In this document: positions 34,825 through 42,778 of the stretch, piece after piece | Layout of the letters: every line of letters starts with the position of its first letter | Position numbering within the stretch: the first letter of the stretch is position 1 | Assembly (NCBI GenBank): GCA_029781975.1 | Contig: JAKOVQ010000017.1 | Span: 1 to 64,000 of the forward strand | Length of the DNA: 64,000 bases | Direction of reading: 5' to 3' | DNA from: Acidobacteriota bacterium | GTDB taxonomy: Bacteria; Acidobacteriota; Thermoanaerobaculia; UBA5066 | The notes under the pieces: generated by a model | Seen by the model: only the letters and a program-made list of their open reading frames with translations | What the model was told of the DNA's origin: nothing | Databases searched by the model: none | Made by a program: the position numbers and the translations under genes

Positions 34825-36354
34825 TCAGCCTCCCGCCGGCCGCACGTCCTGCGCCCTCACGCGCCGGTCCGCCCGGGGAGACCAGGCGAGGTCCGACCTC
34901 ACGGCGTAGATCGCGGAGCGCAGGACGAGGGGGATGGCGGGGAGGTCCTCGTTCACGACGTCGAGGGCGGCCCCCATCAGGCGGCGGCGGGCGTGCGGGT
35001 CGAACGTCGCGCCCGCCTGCTCGACCAGGCGGTCGAGCTTCGGGTCGGAGTAGGCGAAGTAGTTCGACGCGCCGAGGTCGCCGCCGGCGGTGTGGAAGAT
35101 CCCCTCGAGGAGGTCCGACGCGTCCCCCGTGCCGGCGGTCCACGTCATCAGGAAGAGCGGGTACTCGCGCCTTCCGATCCCCTCGTAGAAGCGGGTCCAC
35201 GGACGCGCGTCGACCGTGAGCCGGATCCCGCTCGTGGCGAGCATCCCCGCGAGGCGCCTCGCGAAGCGCTCGATGGAGTCGGCGCAGGAGAGCGTGGCGT
35301 CGAGCCCGTCTCCGTGGCCGGCCTCGGCGAGGAGGCGCCGGGCCTCTCCGGGGTCGTACCCGATCTTCCGGCCGTTCGGGACGTACCCGAAGACGACCGA
35401 CGGGACGAGCTGGTCCATGGCGAGGGCAGCGCCCTCCGGCTCCCCCTTCACCAGGGCCGTCCGGTCGACGGAGAGCGCGAAGGCCCGCCGGACGCGCGGG
35501 TCGGCGAAGGGGGAGCCCTTCGCGACGGAGAACCCGAGGAACGTGACGCCGAGGCCCGGCCTGGCGACGATGCGGACGCCGTCGCGGGCCGCCGCGGCCC
35601 GGAGCTCCTCGGGGACGCGGGCGACGAGGTCCGCCCGGCCCAGCGCGACGGCCTCGGCCCGTTCCCTCTCGTTCGGGAAGGGGACGACCCGCACGCGGCG
35701 GTACGCGGGGCGCGGGCCCCAGTACCGCTCGTTCCTCACCCCCTCGACGGGCTGCCGCGGGCCGCCGGAGACGAAGACGTAGGGGCCGGTCCCGATCGGC
35801 CGGACGACGGGGGCGGGGCCGGTGCCGCGCGGGACGATGGAGACGTAGACCAGCTTGTTGAGGAGGACCGGAGAGGGGCCCGCGGTGATCACGTCCACGA
35901 GGAGCGGTCCGGCGGCGCGGACGTCCCTCACCGACTGGAGGTAGAAGCGCTGGGGCGAGTCCGGCAGGTCGAGGACCCGGCGGACGCTCGCCACGACGTC
36001 GGCGGCCTCGAGGGGCCGCCCGTCGTGGAACGTCACGCCGGGCCTGAGGTGGAAGCGCCACACCGACTCGGACGGGTTCTCCCACCGGACCGCCAGCTCC
36101 GGGACGATCTCCATCTCCGGCCCGAACCCGACGAGCTTCTCGTAGAAGTGCGAGAGGCACGAGTAGGTCGCCTCCTCGTCGTGACGGTGCGGGTCGAGCG
36201 TCACCGCCGAGGTGATCTGTCCGATCGCCAGCGGCCTCTCCTCGAGGGGGGCCGGCCTCCGGCACCCGGCGAGGGCAGCCAACGCCGCGACGAACGACAC
36301 CGCCAGCGCCGGCGAGGACCGCCTCGAAGGCCTTTCGCCCCTCCCGGGACTCAT
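34825..36354 (-). CDS. Orphan SBP_bac_5 solute-binding lipoprotein, copy 3
   Basis: A 509-residue DppA/OppA-family protein with lipobox LAGC. Family marks are SAVTLDPHRHDEEAT, WRFHLRPGVTFHDGRPLEAADVVASVRRV, GTGPYVFV and WTAGTGDASDLLEGIFHTAGG. The TGDASD-x-LE stretch and the terminal LAWSPRADRRV repeat features of the SBPs at 19531 and 24765. There is no transporter gene beside it. TAGAAT on the minus strand (36366-36361) ends 6 nt before ATG 36354 and there is no ribosome site, another leaderless candidate. It is divergent from the next membrane protein gene. Confidence 0.88.
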   Translation of the reverse strand: MSPGRGERPSRRSSPALAVSFVAALAALAGCRRPAPLEERPLAIGQITSAVTLDPHRHDEEATYSCLSHFYEKLVGFGPEMEIVPELAVRWENPSESVWRFHLRPGVTFHDGRPLEAADVVASVRRVLDLPDSPQRFYLQSVRDVRAAGPLLVDVITAGPSPVLLNKLVYVSIVPRGTGPAPVVRPIGTGPYVFVSGGPRQPVEGVRNERYWGPRPAYRRVRVVPFPNERERAEAVALGRADLVARVPEELRAAAARDGVRIVARPGLGVTFLGFSVAKGSPFADPRVRRAFALSVDRTALVKGEPEGAALAMDQLVPSVVFGYVPNGRKIGYDPGEARRLLAEAGHGDGLDATLSCADSIERFARRLAGMLATSGIRLTVDARPWTRFYEGIGRREYPLFLMTWTAGTGDASDLLEGIFHTAGGDLGASNYFAYSDPKLDRLVEQAGATFDPHARRRLMGAALDVVNEDLPAIPLVLRSAIYAVRSDLAWSPRADRRVRAQDVRPAGG

Positions 36355-36360
36355 CGGTCG

Positions 36361-36382
36361 ATTCTATGCTCCGTCCTATCAT
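36361..36382. promoter_or_regulatory. Divergent -10 boxes of the SBP and membrane-protein genes
   Basis: TAGAAT (36366-36361, minus) serves the SBP gene, and TATCAT (36377-36382, plus) fits the divergent gene. GGGGAG at 36393-36398 then lies 6 nt before an in-frame GTG at 36405. The minus-strand box covers the ATG at 36366, which argues that the divergent gene starts downstream of it. Confidence 0.4.
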
Positions 36383-38456
36383 CACCGGCCGCGGGGAGCG
36401 GCCGGTGAGAGGGAAGAGGGTGGGAAAGCAGGGGCGAACGGGACGGGCGAGGGCGGCGTCCGGCGCGGCGGGCCCGGCGCCGCGATCGAGGCCGGCCCTC
36501 GCGCTCGGAGTCCTAGCCGTCTTCCTCGTCCTCTGCGGCACCGCCGAGGAGCGGACGCTCGGGACGATCACCGACGAGCTGCAGATGCTGAACACGGGCA
36601 TCTCGCTCGTCGAGACCGGCGGCCTCGGAATCGCGCGCGGCCAGTACTTCACGATCCTCCGCCCCGCGGGCGACGCCCTGGCGCCGTACGGGATGGGGCT
36701 TCCGCTGGCCTTCGCGCCGGCCCTGTCCGTGGCGGAGCGGTGGGAGAGGGCGTTCGGCCCGTCCTCGTCGCAGACCCTGCTCGTCCTGACCCAGGTCCTC
36801 CTCGTGACCCTCGCGTCGGCGCTCGCCGGCCTCCTGGCGCGCGCGGCTGGAGCGTCGCCGCCCGGACAGGTCGTCGCCGTGCTCGCCACGGGGCTCGGGT
36901 CGCCGCTCTGGGACTACGTGGCGTCCGCGTACTCCGAGCCGCTTCAGGCGGTCTGCCTCGCCGGGGCGGCCACGGCCGCGCTGACCGCGGTCCGGTCCGG
37001 CCGAACGGCGACGGGCGTTCTCGTCCGGGCGGCGGTGGCGGGGCTCTGCGCCGGGGGGGCCGTCCTGACGAAGGGGGTCCACCTCGCGATCGCTCCCTTC
37101 GCCCTCCTCCCGCTCCTCCTGGACGGGCCCCCGCGACCGGCGAGGGAGCGGGCGAAGCTCGTCGCGGCCGCCGCCGCCGGCGCCGTCCCGACCCTCGGCG
37201 CCTGGCTCGCCTTCGAGATCGTCCGCTTCGGTCGCCCCCTCGCGTCGTATGCCGGGCAGGGGTTCACGCACCCGCCGCTCGACGGCCTCTGGCGTCTCCT
37301 CGTCGGGCCGAACAAGGGGCTCCTCCTCTACTTCCCGCTCCTCGTCCTCGCGGCGGCCGGCGTCGTCGCGCTCCTGCGGGACCCCCGGCTCCGCGGCGCG
37401 GGCCTCGCGGTGGCGGGAGTCTTCGCCGCCCTCCTCGCGACCGCTTCCGCCTGGTTCGCGTGGGACGGCACCTGCGGCTGGGGCCCCCGGCTCCTCCTCC
37501 CGGTCATCCCGCTCCTCGCCGCCGCCGCCGGCGTGGCCGCTTCCCGGGGACCGCTCCTCCTCCGGACGGGAGCCGTTCTCCTGGCCGCGGGAGCGGCGGT
37601 GAACGTCCTCGGCGTCCTCCAGCCCGAGGTGACGGTCTTCTCGTACGTAGCCGCGACTCCCGCCGTCCCGCTCGAGGGGAGCCAGCTCCGGACGTTTCCC
37701 ACCTACTACCGCTGCGCCGGCGAGCACGGCGAGCCGGCCGCCTCGCGCGTCTTCTTCTGCTCGTCGGACGCCGCCTTCTCGCCGGTCCGGCTCGCGGCCT
37801 TCCTCCTCCGGGCGCGCCTCTCGAGCTCCGACCCGGAGGAGATCCGGCGCCGCATCTCGATCCCCCCGTGGGACGAGAGCCGTCCCGGCCTCAGGCCCGA
37901 CCTCGCCACCGTCGGCGGGGGAGTGACGATCCAGTCGATCTGGAACCGCGTCCTGACGACGCCGTTCGTCTGGCCCCACCTCGGACGGGTCCTCTCGGTC
38001 CCGGTGCGGGAGCGCGTCCTGTCGTTCTATCCCGCGTTCCGGACGGGGCTGGCGGACCAGGCGGCCCGCGCGCTCGACATCGGCCGGCCGGAGAGGGCCG
38101 TCCGGCTCGCCGAGCGGCTCTGGGACCTGGCGCCGACCGGGTACTACGCGGCGCTGAAGATAGAGGGGCTGAGGCTCTCGGGAGAGCCGGGTGAGGCCGT
38201 CTCCTACGTCGACTCGCTCCCTCCGCCGGTCGCCGAGGCGCCGACCGTCCTCCTCGCCCGCGCCCTCCTGGCCCGCGACGCGGGGAACGAGGGCCTCGCC
38301 CGGGCGCTCCTTTCGGCCGCCGGGCGCGGCCTCGGGTCGTCCTGGGAGGAGGCGGCGCAGGGGAAGCCGTTGGCCGCCTGGCCGAAACGGCTCAGGGACT
38401 ACCTCCTGATGGGGGCCGAAGGCTACGGGATCGAGCTGAAGCCGCGCCGCGGCTGA
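36366..38456 (+). CDS. Polytopic membrane protein, PMT/GT-C-like
   Basis: A protein of up to 696 residues with a basic N-terminus and about 10 membrane segments to residue 430 (for example ALALGVLAVFLVLCG, TLLVLTQVLLVTLASALAGLLA, LLLPVIPLLAAAAGVAA). A soluble C-terminal half with repeat-like helices follows (ALDIGRPERAVRLAERLWDLAP; LLARALLARDAGNEGLARALL), resembling TPR. The first periplasmic loop contains TITDELQMLNTGISLVETGGLGIARGQ, whose Asp-Glu could be the GT-C site. No family is certain. The start is unclear: ATG 36366 is only 11 bp from the divergent SBP start, while GTG 36405 has GGGGAG in front and a TATCAT box further up, so 36405 may be the true start. Confidence 0.75.
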   Translation: MLRPIITGRGERPVRGKRVGKQGRTGRARAASGAAGPAPRSRPALALGVLAVFLVLCGTAEERTLGTITDELQMLNTGISLVETGGLGIARGQYFTILRPAGDALAPYGMGLPLAFAPALSVAERWERAFGPSSSQTLLVLTQVLLVTLASALAGLLARAAGASPPGQVVAVLATGLGSPLWDYVASAYSEPLQAVCLAGAATAALTAVRSGRTATGVLVRAAVAGLCAGGAVLTKGVHLAIAPFALLPLLLDGPPRPARERAKLVAAAAAGAVPTLGAWLAFEIVRFGRPLASYAGQGFTHPPLDGLWRLLVGPNKGLLLYFPLLVLAAAGVVALLRDPRLRGAGLAVAGVFAALLATASAWFAWDGTCGWGPRLLLPVIPLLAAAAGVAASRGPLLLRTGAVLLAAGAAVNVLGVLQPEVTVFSYVAATPAVPLEGSQLRTFPTYYRCAGEHGEPAASRVFFCSSDAAFSPVRLAAFLLRARLSSSDPEEIRRRISIPPWDESRPGLRPDLATVGGGVTIQSIWNRVLTTPFVWPHLGRVLSVPVRERVLSFYPAFRTGLADQAARALDIGRPERAVRLAERLWDLAPTGYYAALKIEGLRLSGEPGEAVSYVDSLPPPVAEAPTVLLARALLARDAGNEGLARALLSAAGRGLGSSWEEAAQGKPLAAWPKRLRDYLLMGAEGYGIELKPRRG

Positions 38457-38477
38457 CCGCGGCGCGGTGCGCGGCGG

Positions 38478-38483
38478 TACACT
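38478..38483 (+). promoter_or_regulatory. -10 box upstream of the small ORF and the DUF4388-FHA gene
   Basis: TACACT ends 9 nt before an ATG at 38493 that lacks a Shine-Dalgarno sequence. The arrangement matches other leaderless candidates in the window. Confidence 0.4.
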
Positions 38484-38492
38484 GCCGCAAAC

Positions 38493-38603
38493 ATGCGACT
38501 CGTTCCGGTCGAGCCCTCCGGCTCCGCCGCCCCCGCCTCGGGCGAGCGGGCTCGGGGCGCGTCGTCTTCGGCGCGCACCCCGCCGGGAGCCCTCCGCGCC
38601 TGA
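38493..38603 (+). CDS. 36-residue upstream ORF, unknown
   Basis: ATG 38493 follows the TACACT box by 9 nt and runs to TGA 38601-38603, two bases before the DUF4388-FHA start. The peptide is Pro/Ala/Ser/Arg-rich (MRLVPVEPSGSAAPASG and so on) with no recognisable family or run of one regulatory amino acid. Because the downstream ATG has no good ribosome site, the small ORF may serve to deliver ribosomes to it. Coding is uncertain. Confidence 0.35.
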   Translation: MRLVPVEPSGSAAPASGERARGASSSARTPPGALRA

Positions 38604-38605
38604 CC

Positions 38606-39868
38606 ATGCCGTCCGCGCACGCCCCTCCGCTCAGCCTCGGCGGCAACCTCGCCGACTTCCCGCTCCCGGACGTCCTGACCTTCCTCAACATGGGGCAGGT
38701 GACCGGCGCGATCGAGGTCGTCGGGCTCTCCCATGCGAACCGGATCTTCCTCGCGGGGGGGGAGGTGGTCTACGCGACGTCGCGCTCGCCTCTCTGGAGC
38801 CTCGAGACGGTCGCCACGGCACGCGGCCTGCTGACGGAGTCGATGGCCCGGGAGCTGAAGGCGCGCGCGGCGCGCACCGGCCGGCCGCTGGCCGAGCTCC
38901 TGGCCGAAGCCGGGCTCCTCGACGGGGACGAGCGGACGGCGCTCGAGAAGAGCCTCTGCGCCGAGATCGTCTTCGAGTCGATGCGCTGGCGCGAAGGGAA
39001 ATTCGCGTTCCTGAAGGACCGGCGCCCGCCGGAGGGGGCGGCGTCCCTCCGGATCAGCGTCCAGAACCTGATCCTCGAGGGGGCGCGGCGGATCGACGAG
39101 GCCGCCCGCCTGGAGAAGGAGATCCACGTCGACCGGGACCTGGTCGTCACGCTGGTCTTCTCGAGTGGGCGCCTCGAGGAGCAGGTCGTCCTGACGCCGA
39201 TCGAGTGGGGCGTCGTCTCGCTGATCAACGGCAAGCGGACGCTCGAGGAGATCTTCGCCCTCTCCCCGGCCGGCTCGGAGACGGAGACCTGGATGTCCCT
39301 CCAGCGCCTGGTGAGGGCCCGGATGATCCAGCTCCACCCGCGCGAGGCTCAGGGTCTCCCGGAGCCACCGGCTCCCAGCGAGGCGATCAACGCCACGTTC
39401 CTGCAGGCTTCGCCCGCGCCTCTCCCGCCGCCCTCGGCCGCCCCGTCGAGGTCGCGCGCCGACGAGATCACCGACCGCCTGGACAAGACCGACGTCCGGC
39501 TCCTCGTGGGAGGGAACGCCACGACGTCGTACGGGATGTTCGGGCGGCGGGTCCCGGCGCGGTTCGTCGGGGCGCTGGCCCGGGGCGAGGCGCCGGCGGC
39601 CTTCGACCTGAACCGCCCGGTGATGACCCTCGGCCGGTCCCCGTCGAGCGACATCGTCCTGCCGGACGTCTCGGTCTCGAAGAATCACGCCCGGATCAGC
39701 CAGGACGGGGAGGGGTGGTCGCTCGCCGACCTCGGCTCGACGAACGGGACCTGGGTGAACGGGGAGAGGGTCCGCGAAGCCCGGCTCGCCAAGGGAGACC
39801 TCGTCCGGTTCGGGATCTTCACCCTGGAGTTCGACGCCCTGGCGCCCCCGCCCGACCGGGCCGACTGA
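38606..39868 (+). CDS. DUF4388 and FHA domain protein
   Basis: A 420-residue cytoplasmic protein. Residues about 10-150 form a DUF4388 (PATAN-like) domain (LGGNLADFPLPDVLTFLNMGQVTGAIEV ... IFLAGGEVVYA). A second helical part follows (IEWGVVSLINGKRTLEEIF), then a Pro/Ser-rich linker (265-290). The C-terminal FHA domain (about 330-415) has GRSPSSDIVLPDVSVSKNHARI and DLGSTNGTWVNGERV. FHA binds phospho-Thr peptides and DUF4388 proteins occur in signalling and motility contexts, so an adaptor role is likely. No kinase or phosphatase gene is beside it. It stands alone between a membrane-protein gene and the GH57 gene. Confidence 0.88.
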   Translation: MPSAHAPPLSLGGNLADFPLPDVLTFLNMGQVTGAIEVVGLSHANRIFLAGGEVVYATSRSPLWSLETVATARGLLTESMARELKARAARTGRPLAELLAEAGLLDGDERTALEKSLCAEIVFESMRWREGKFAFLKDRRPPEGAASLRISVQNLILEGARRIDEAARLEKEIHVDRDLVVTLVFSSGRLEEQVVLTPIEWGVVSLINGKRTLEEIFALSPAGSETETWMSLQRLVRARMIQLHPREAQGLPEPPAPSEAINATFLQASPAPLPPPSAAPSRSRADEITDRLDKTDVRLLVGGNATTSYGMFGRRVPARFVGALARGEAPAAFDLNRPVMTLGRSPSSDIVLPDVSVSKNHARISQDGEGWSLADLGSTNGTWVNGERVREARLAKGDLVRFGIFTLEFDALAPPPDRAD

Positions 39869-39929
39869 CCCGGACCTCCCTGCTCCGGCCCGAGCCGTGG
39901 CGCGGCGGAGGGCGGCGGGGCCGCTTCTG

Positions 39930-39935
39930 TATCAT
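39930..39935 (+). promoter_or_regulatory. Possible -10 box upstream of the GH57 gene
   Basis: TATCAT at 39930-39935 is the only -10-like hexamer in the 188-bp gap between the FHA gene and ATG 40057. No -35 partner is seen. In-frame GTG 39958 would add 33 residues without a ribosome site, so I do not use it. Confidence 0.3.
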
Positions 39936-40056
39936 CGCGGAGCCAGGCCCGGGTGCCGTGTCGAGCGCCGCGGGCTGGAGCTATCGGGCGCCGTCCGGCC
40001 CCATCGGAGGACGCGGTGTCCACAACGTACTGAGACGAAGAGGTTTGTTCAGCAGC

Positions 40057-42723
40057 ATGGAGAAGAAGCGTTCGACGAAGCGACCGGGGGAGCCCGAGGG
40101 GACCGCGAAGCAGACGGAAGCGCCGAAGGTCCGGGCGGACCCGGCCTCCGTCACCCCTCGTCCGGCCGGGAAGGCCACGAAGGGGAGCCCCGCGAAGCGA
40201 CCCGCGAAACCAGCGATACCGCCGGCGACGCGCCGGGAGGAAACTGGAGCCGATCCGGAGGCCGGAGCGAAGGTCGCCCCGGCCCCACGGAAGAAGAGCA
40301 CGAGGAAGGAGACGGCCCCGGCGCCGGCCGTCGCGCGACCCGGGCCTCGGCGCGCCGCCAGGAAGAAGGAGGCGTCCATGGACGAGCACCCGACCGCCCC
40401 GTCCTCTCCCGCCGCGCACGCCGACGCCGCAGCCCGGACGGACGAGGCCGTCTCCCCGGGGACCGGAGCGGGCACGGAGGCCGAGCCCGTGGAGACCTTC
40501 GACGGCCATGCGAAGGTGGACCGCCCGTCCTCGCCCGAGGGAGCGCCCGCCCGCGAGGCGGAGCTCGACCCGGCCGCCGCCTACCGGAAGAAGGTCCTGA
40601 CCGAGCTCCCGCTCCTCACCGACACCTACGACGAGACCTACCTCTACCTCGTCCCGTGCGACCCGGGGGGCCTCTTCGTCGTCTGGGAGGTGGGGCGCGT
40701 CACGCGGGAGGAGCTGGCGCGCCGCTTCGGCCCGGAGTTCTTCGCCTCGAACCACCTCCTCCTCCGCGTCTACGACGTGACGGGGGTCGACTTCGACGGC
40801 TTCAACGCCGTGTCCTTCTTCGAGGTGGACGACTTCCTGAACGACAAGCTCCAGTACTGGGTGAAGGTCGAGGGAGGGCGGAGCTATGTCGCCGAGCTCG
40901 GCTTCCGCGCGGCCGGGACGACGTTCTTCGAGAAGGTCGCCCGCTCGAACGCCGTCCAGACGCCGCGCGGCGTCCCCGAGACGGCGGACCGCTACGTGGC
41001 GTGGGGGGACGCGCCGAGCGACCCGAACGAGCGGGAGATCGGCGTCGGGCCCGACGAGTGGAGGTACAACCAGTACCTCTACTGGAAGCGCCGGACCCAC
41101 GCGGCCCCCGAGGAGAAGGGCTACTGGGCGCTTGTCCTCCACCAGCACCTCCCGTTCGTGAGGCACCCCGAGTACGACGTCGCGCTCGAGGAGCAGTGGT
41201 TCTTCGAGGCGGTCGTCTCCGTCTACACCCAGTTCCTCCACATGCTCTGGAGGCTCGAGCGCGACAAGGTCGACTTCCGGGTCACCGTCAGCCTGACGCC
41301 CCCGCTCCTCTCGATGATGCAGGACCCGCTCCTGAAGCTCCGCGCGGCCCGGCACATCGACCAGTGCATCGCCCTCGCCACGCGCGAGGTGGAGAACGCC
41401 GGGGGGAAGCCCTGGCTCGCGGCCGCCGAGGAGATCCTCGCCCGCTTCTGGACGGCCAAGCACGTCTGGGACTCCTACGAGGGGGACCTCACGCGCGGCT
41501 ACCGCGACTTCCAGGACGCGGGCAAGCTCGAGGTCATCACCTGCCCGGCCACCCACTTCGTCCTGCCGCTCTTCCGCCACTTCCCGGAGACGGTGCGGGC
41601 GCAGGTCCAGGTCGCGTGCCGGCAGTACGCCCGCGTCTTCGGCCGGTGGCCGCGCGGCATCTGGCTGGCGGAGAACGCCTGGACGCCGGGGCTGGACGAG
41701 CTCCTCGCCTCCGAGGGGCTCCGCTACTTCCTCGTCAACCCGAAGGGGGTGGAGGAGGGGGACACGCGCCCCTTCTACGGCTCGACGGAGCCGGTCGTCA
41801 CCCCGGCGGGGCTCGCGGCCTTCCCGATCGACCCGGAGACCCGCGCCAAGATCTGGTCGCGGGAGAACGGCTACCCGGGCGCCCCCAACTACAAGGAGTG
41901 GTACCGCGACCTCGGCTACGACGCGGACTGGGACTACCTCCCCGAGTACTGGAAGACCGCGAGCGTGAGGAGGAACACCGGGATCAAGTACTACCGGATC
42001 ACCGGGCGCGGGGTCGACCTCGGCGGCAAGGGCTACTACGAGCCCGCCTGGGCGCGGGAGACCCTCGAGGCCCAGGCCGGCGCGTTCGTCTTCGAGCGCG
42101 GCGCGCAGGTCAACCACTGGTACGGGACCAACGGCGGCCGCAAGCCGGTCATCGTCTCGGCCTACGACGCCGAGCTCTTCGGGCACTGGTGGGAGGAAGG
42201 GCCCGCGTTCCTCGAGTCGGTCTTCCGCCGGATGCTCCGCGACCAGACCGAGGTCCGGCCGGTCACCCTCTCCGAGTACCTCGCCGAGCACCCCGGCCAC
42301 CAGCGGCTGGTCCCGGGGCCGTCCTCGTGGGGGAAGGGGGACTACTTCCAGACCTGGGTCGAGGGGCGGGAGTTCCAGCCGAACAGCTGGGTCTACCGCC
42401 ACGTCTACCGGCTCTGCGGGAAGATGACCGACGCGGCGACGCGCCTGCGCGACGCCACCGACCCGCTCCTCGTCCGCGCCCTGAACCAGGCCGCGCGCGA
42501 GCTCTTCCTCGCGGGCGCCTCCGACTGGGGCTTCCTCATCTCCACCGGCCAGGCCGTCCGCTACTCGGAGGTCCAGATCACGCAGCACCTCGGGCGGGCC
42601 CGCGAGCTCCTTCGCCAGGTCGAGGCCGGCTCGATCGTCCCCGAGTACCTCCAGACGCTCGAGGACGCGGACACCATCTTCCCGTTCGGGGACATGGACT
42701 TCCGCGTCTTCTGCCGAGCCTGA
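40057..42723 (+). CDS. GH57 alpha-glucan branching/amylase-type enzyme with DUF4912 and basic tail
   Basis: Up to 888 residues. The first 107 are Lys/Ala/Pro-rich and histone-H1-like. DUF4912 follows (LPLLTDTYDETYLYLVPCDPGGLFVVWEV onward), then a GH57 catalytic barrel beginning YWALVLHQHLPFVRHPEYD and a DUF1957-like C-terminal helical part. By analogy with GH57 branching enzymes the nucleophile is Glu in GIWLAENAW, and the acid is the first Asp in SAYDAELFGHWWEEG. The enzyme probably forms alpha-1,6 branches in glycogen. Two starts are possible: ATG 40057, with only a distant GAAGAGG, and ATG 40378, which has AAGGAGG 7 nt upstream. The shorter form (781 residues) would lack the basic tail. 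Confidence 0.88.
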   Translation: MEKKRSTKRPGEPEGTAKQTEAPKVRADPASVTPRPAGKATKGSPAKRPAKPAIPPATRREETGADPEAGAKVAPAPRKKSTRKETAPAPAVARPGPRRAARKKEASMDEHPTAPSSPAAHADAAARTDEAVSPGTGAGTEAEPVETFDGHAKVDRPSSPEGAPAREAELDPAAAYRKKVLTELPLLTDTYDETYLYLVPCDPGGLFVVWEVGRVTREELARRFGPEFFASNHLLLRVYDVTGVDFDGFNAVSFFEVDDFLNDKLQYWVKVEGGRSYVAELGFRAAGTTFFEKVARSNAVQTPRGVPETADRYVAWGDAPSDPNEREIGVGPDEWRYNQYLYWKRRTHAAPEEKGYWALVLHQHLPFVRHPEYDVALEEQWFFEAVVSVYTQFLHMLWRLERDKVDFRVTVSLTPPLLSMMQDPLLKLRAARHIDQCIALATREVENAGGKPWLAAAEEILARFWTAKHVWDSYEGDLTRGYRDFQDAGKLEVITCPATHFVLPLFRHFPETVRAQVQVACRQYARVFGRWPRGIWLAENAWTPGLDELLASEGLRYFLVNPKGVEEGDTRPFYGSTEPVVTPAGLAAFPIDPETRAKIWSRENGYPGAPNYKEWYRDLGYDADWDYLPEYWKTASVRRNTGIKYYRITGRGVDLGGKGYYEPAWARETLEAQAGAFVFERGAQVNHWYGTNGGRKPVIVSAYDAELFGHWWEEGPAFLESVFRRMLRDQTEVRPVTLSEYLAEHPGHQRLVPGPSSWGKGDYFQTWVEGREFQPNSWVYRHVYRLCGKMTDAATRLRDATDPLLVRALNQAARELFLAGASDWGFLISTGQAVRYSEVQITQHLGRARELLRQVEAGSIVPEYLQTLEDADTIFPFGDMDFRVFCRA

Positions 42724-42778
42724 TCCTCGCCGTCGCCGGGGGCGGCCCTCGACGGGCCGCTCCCGGCGCGAGTCGCGC

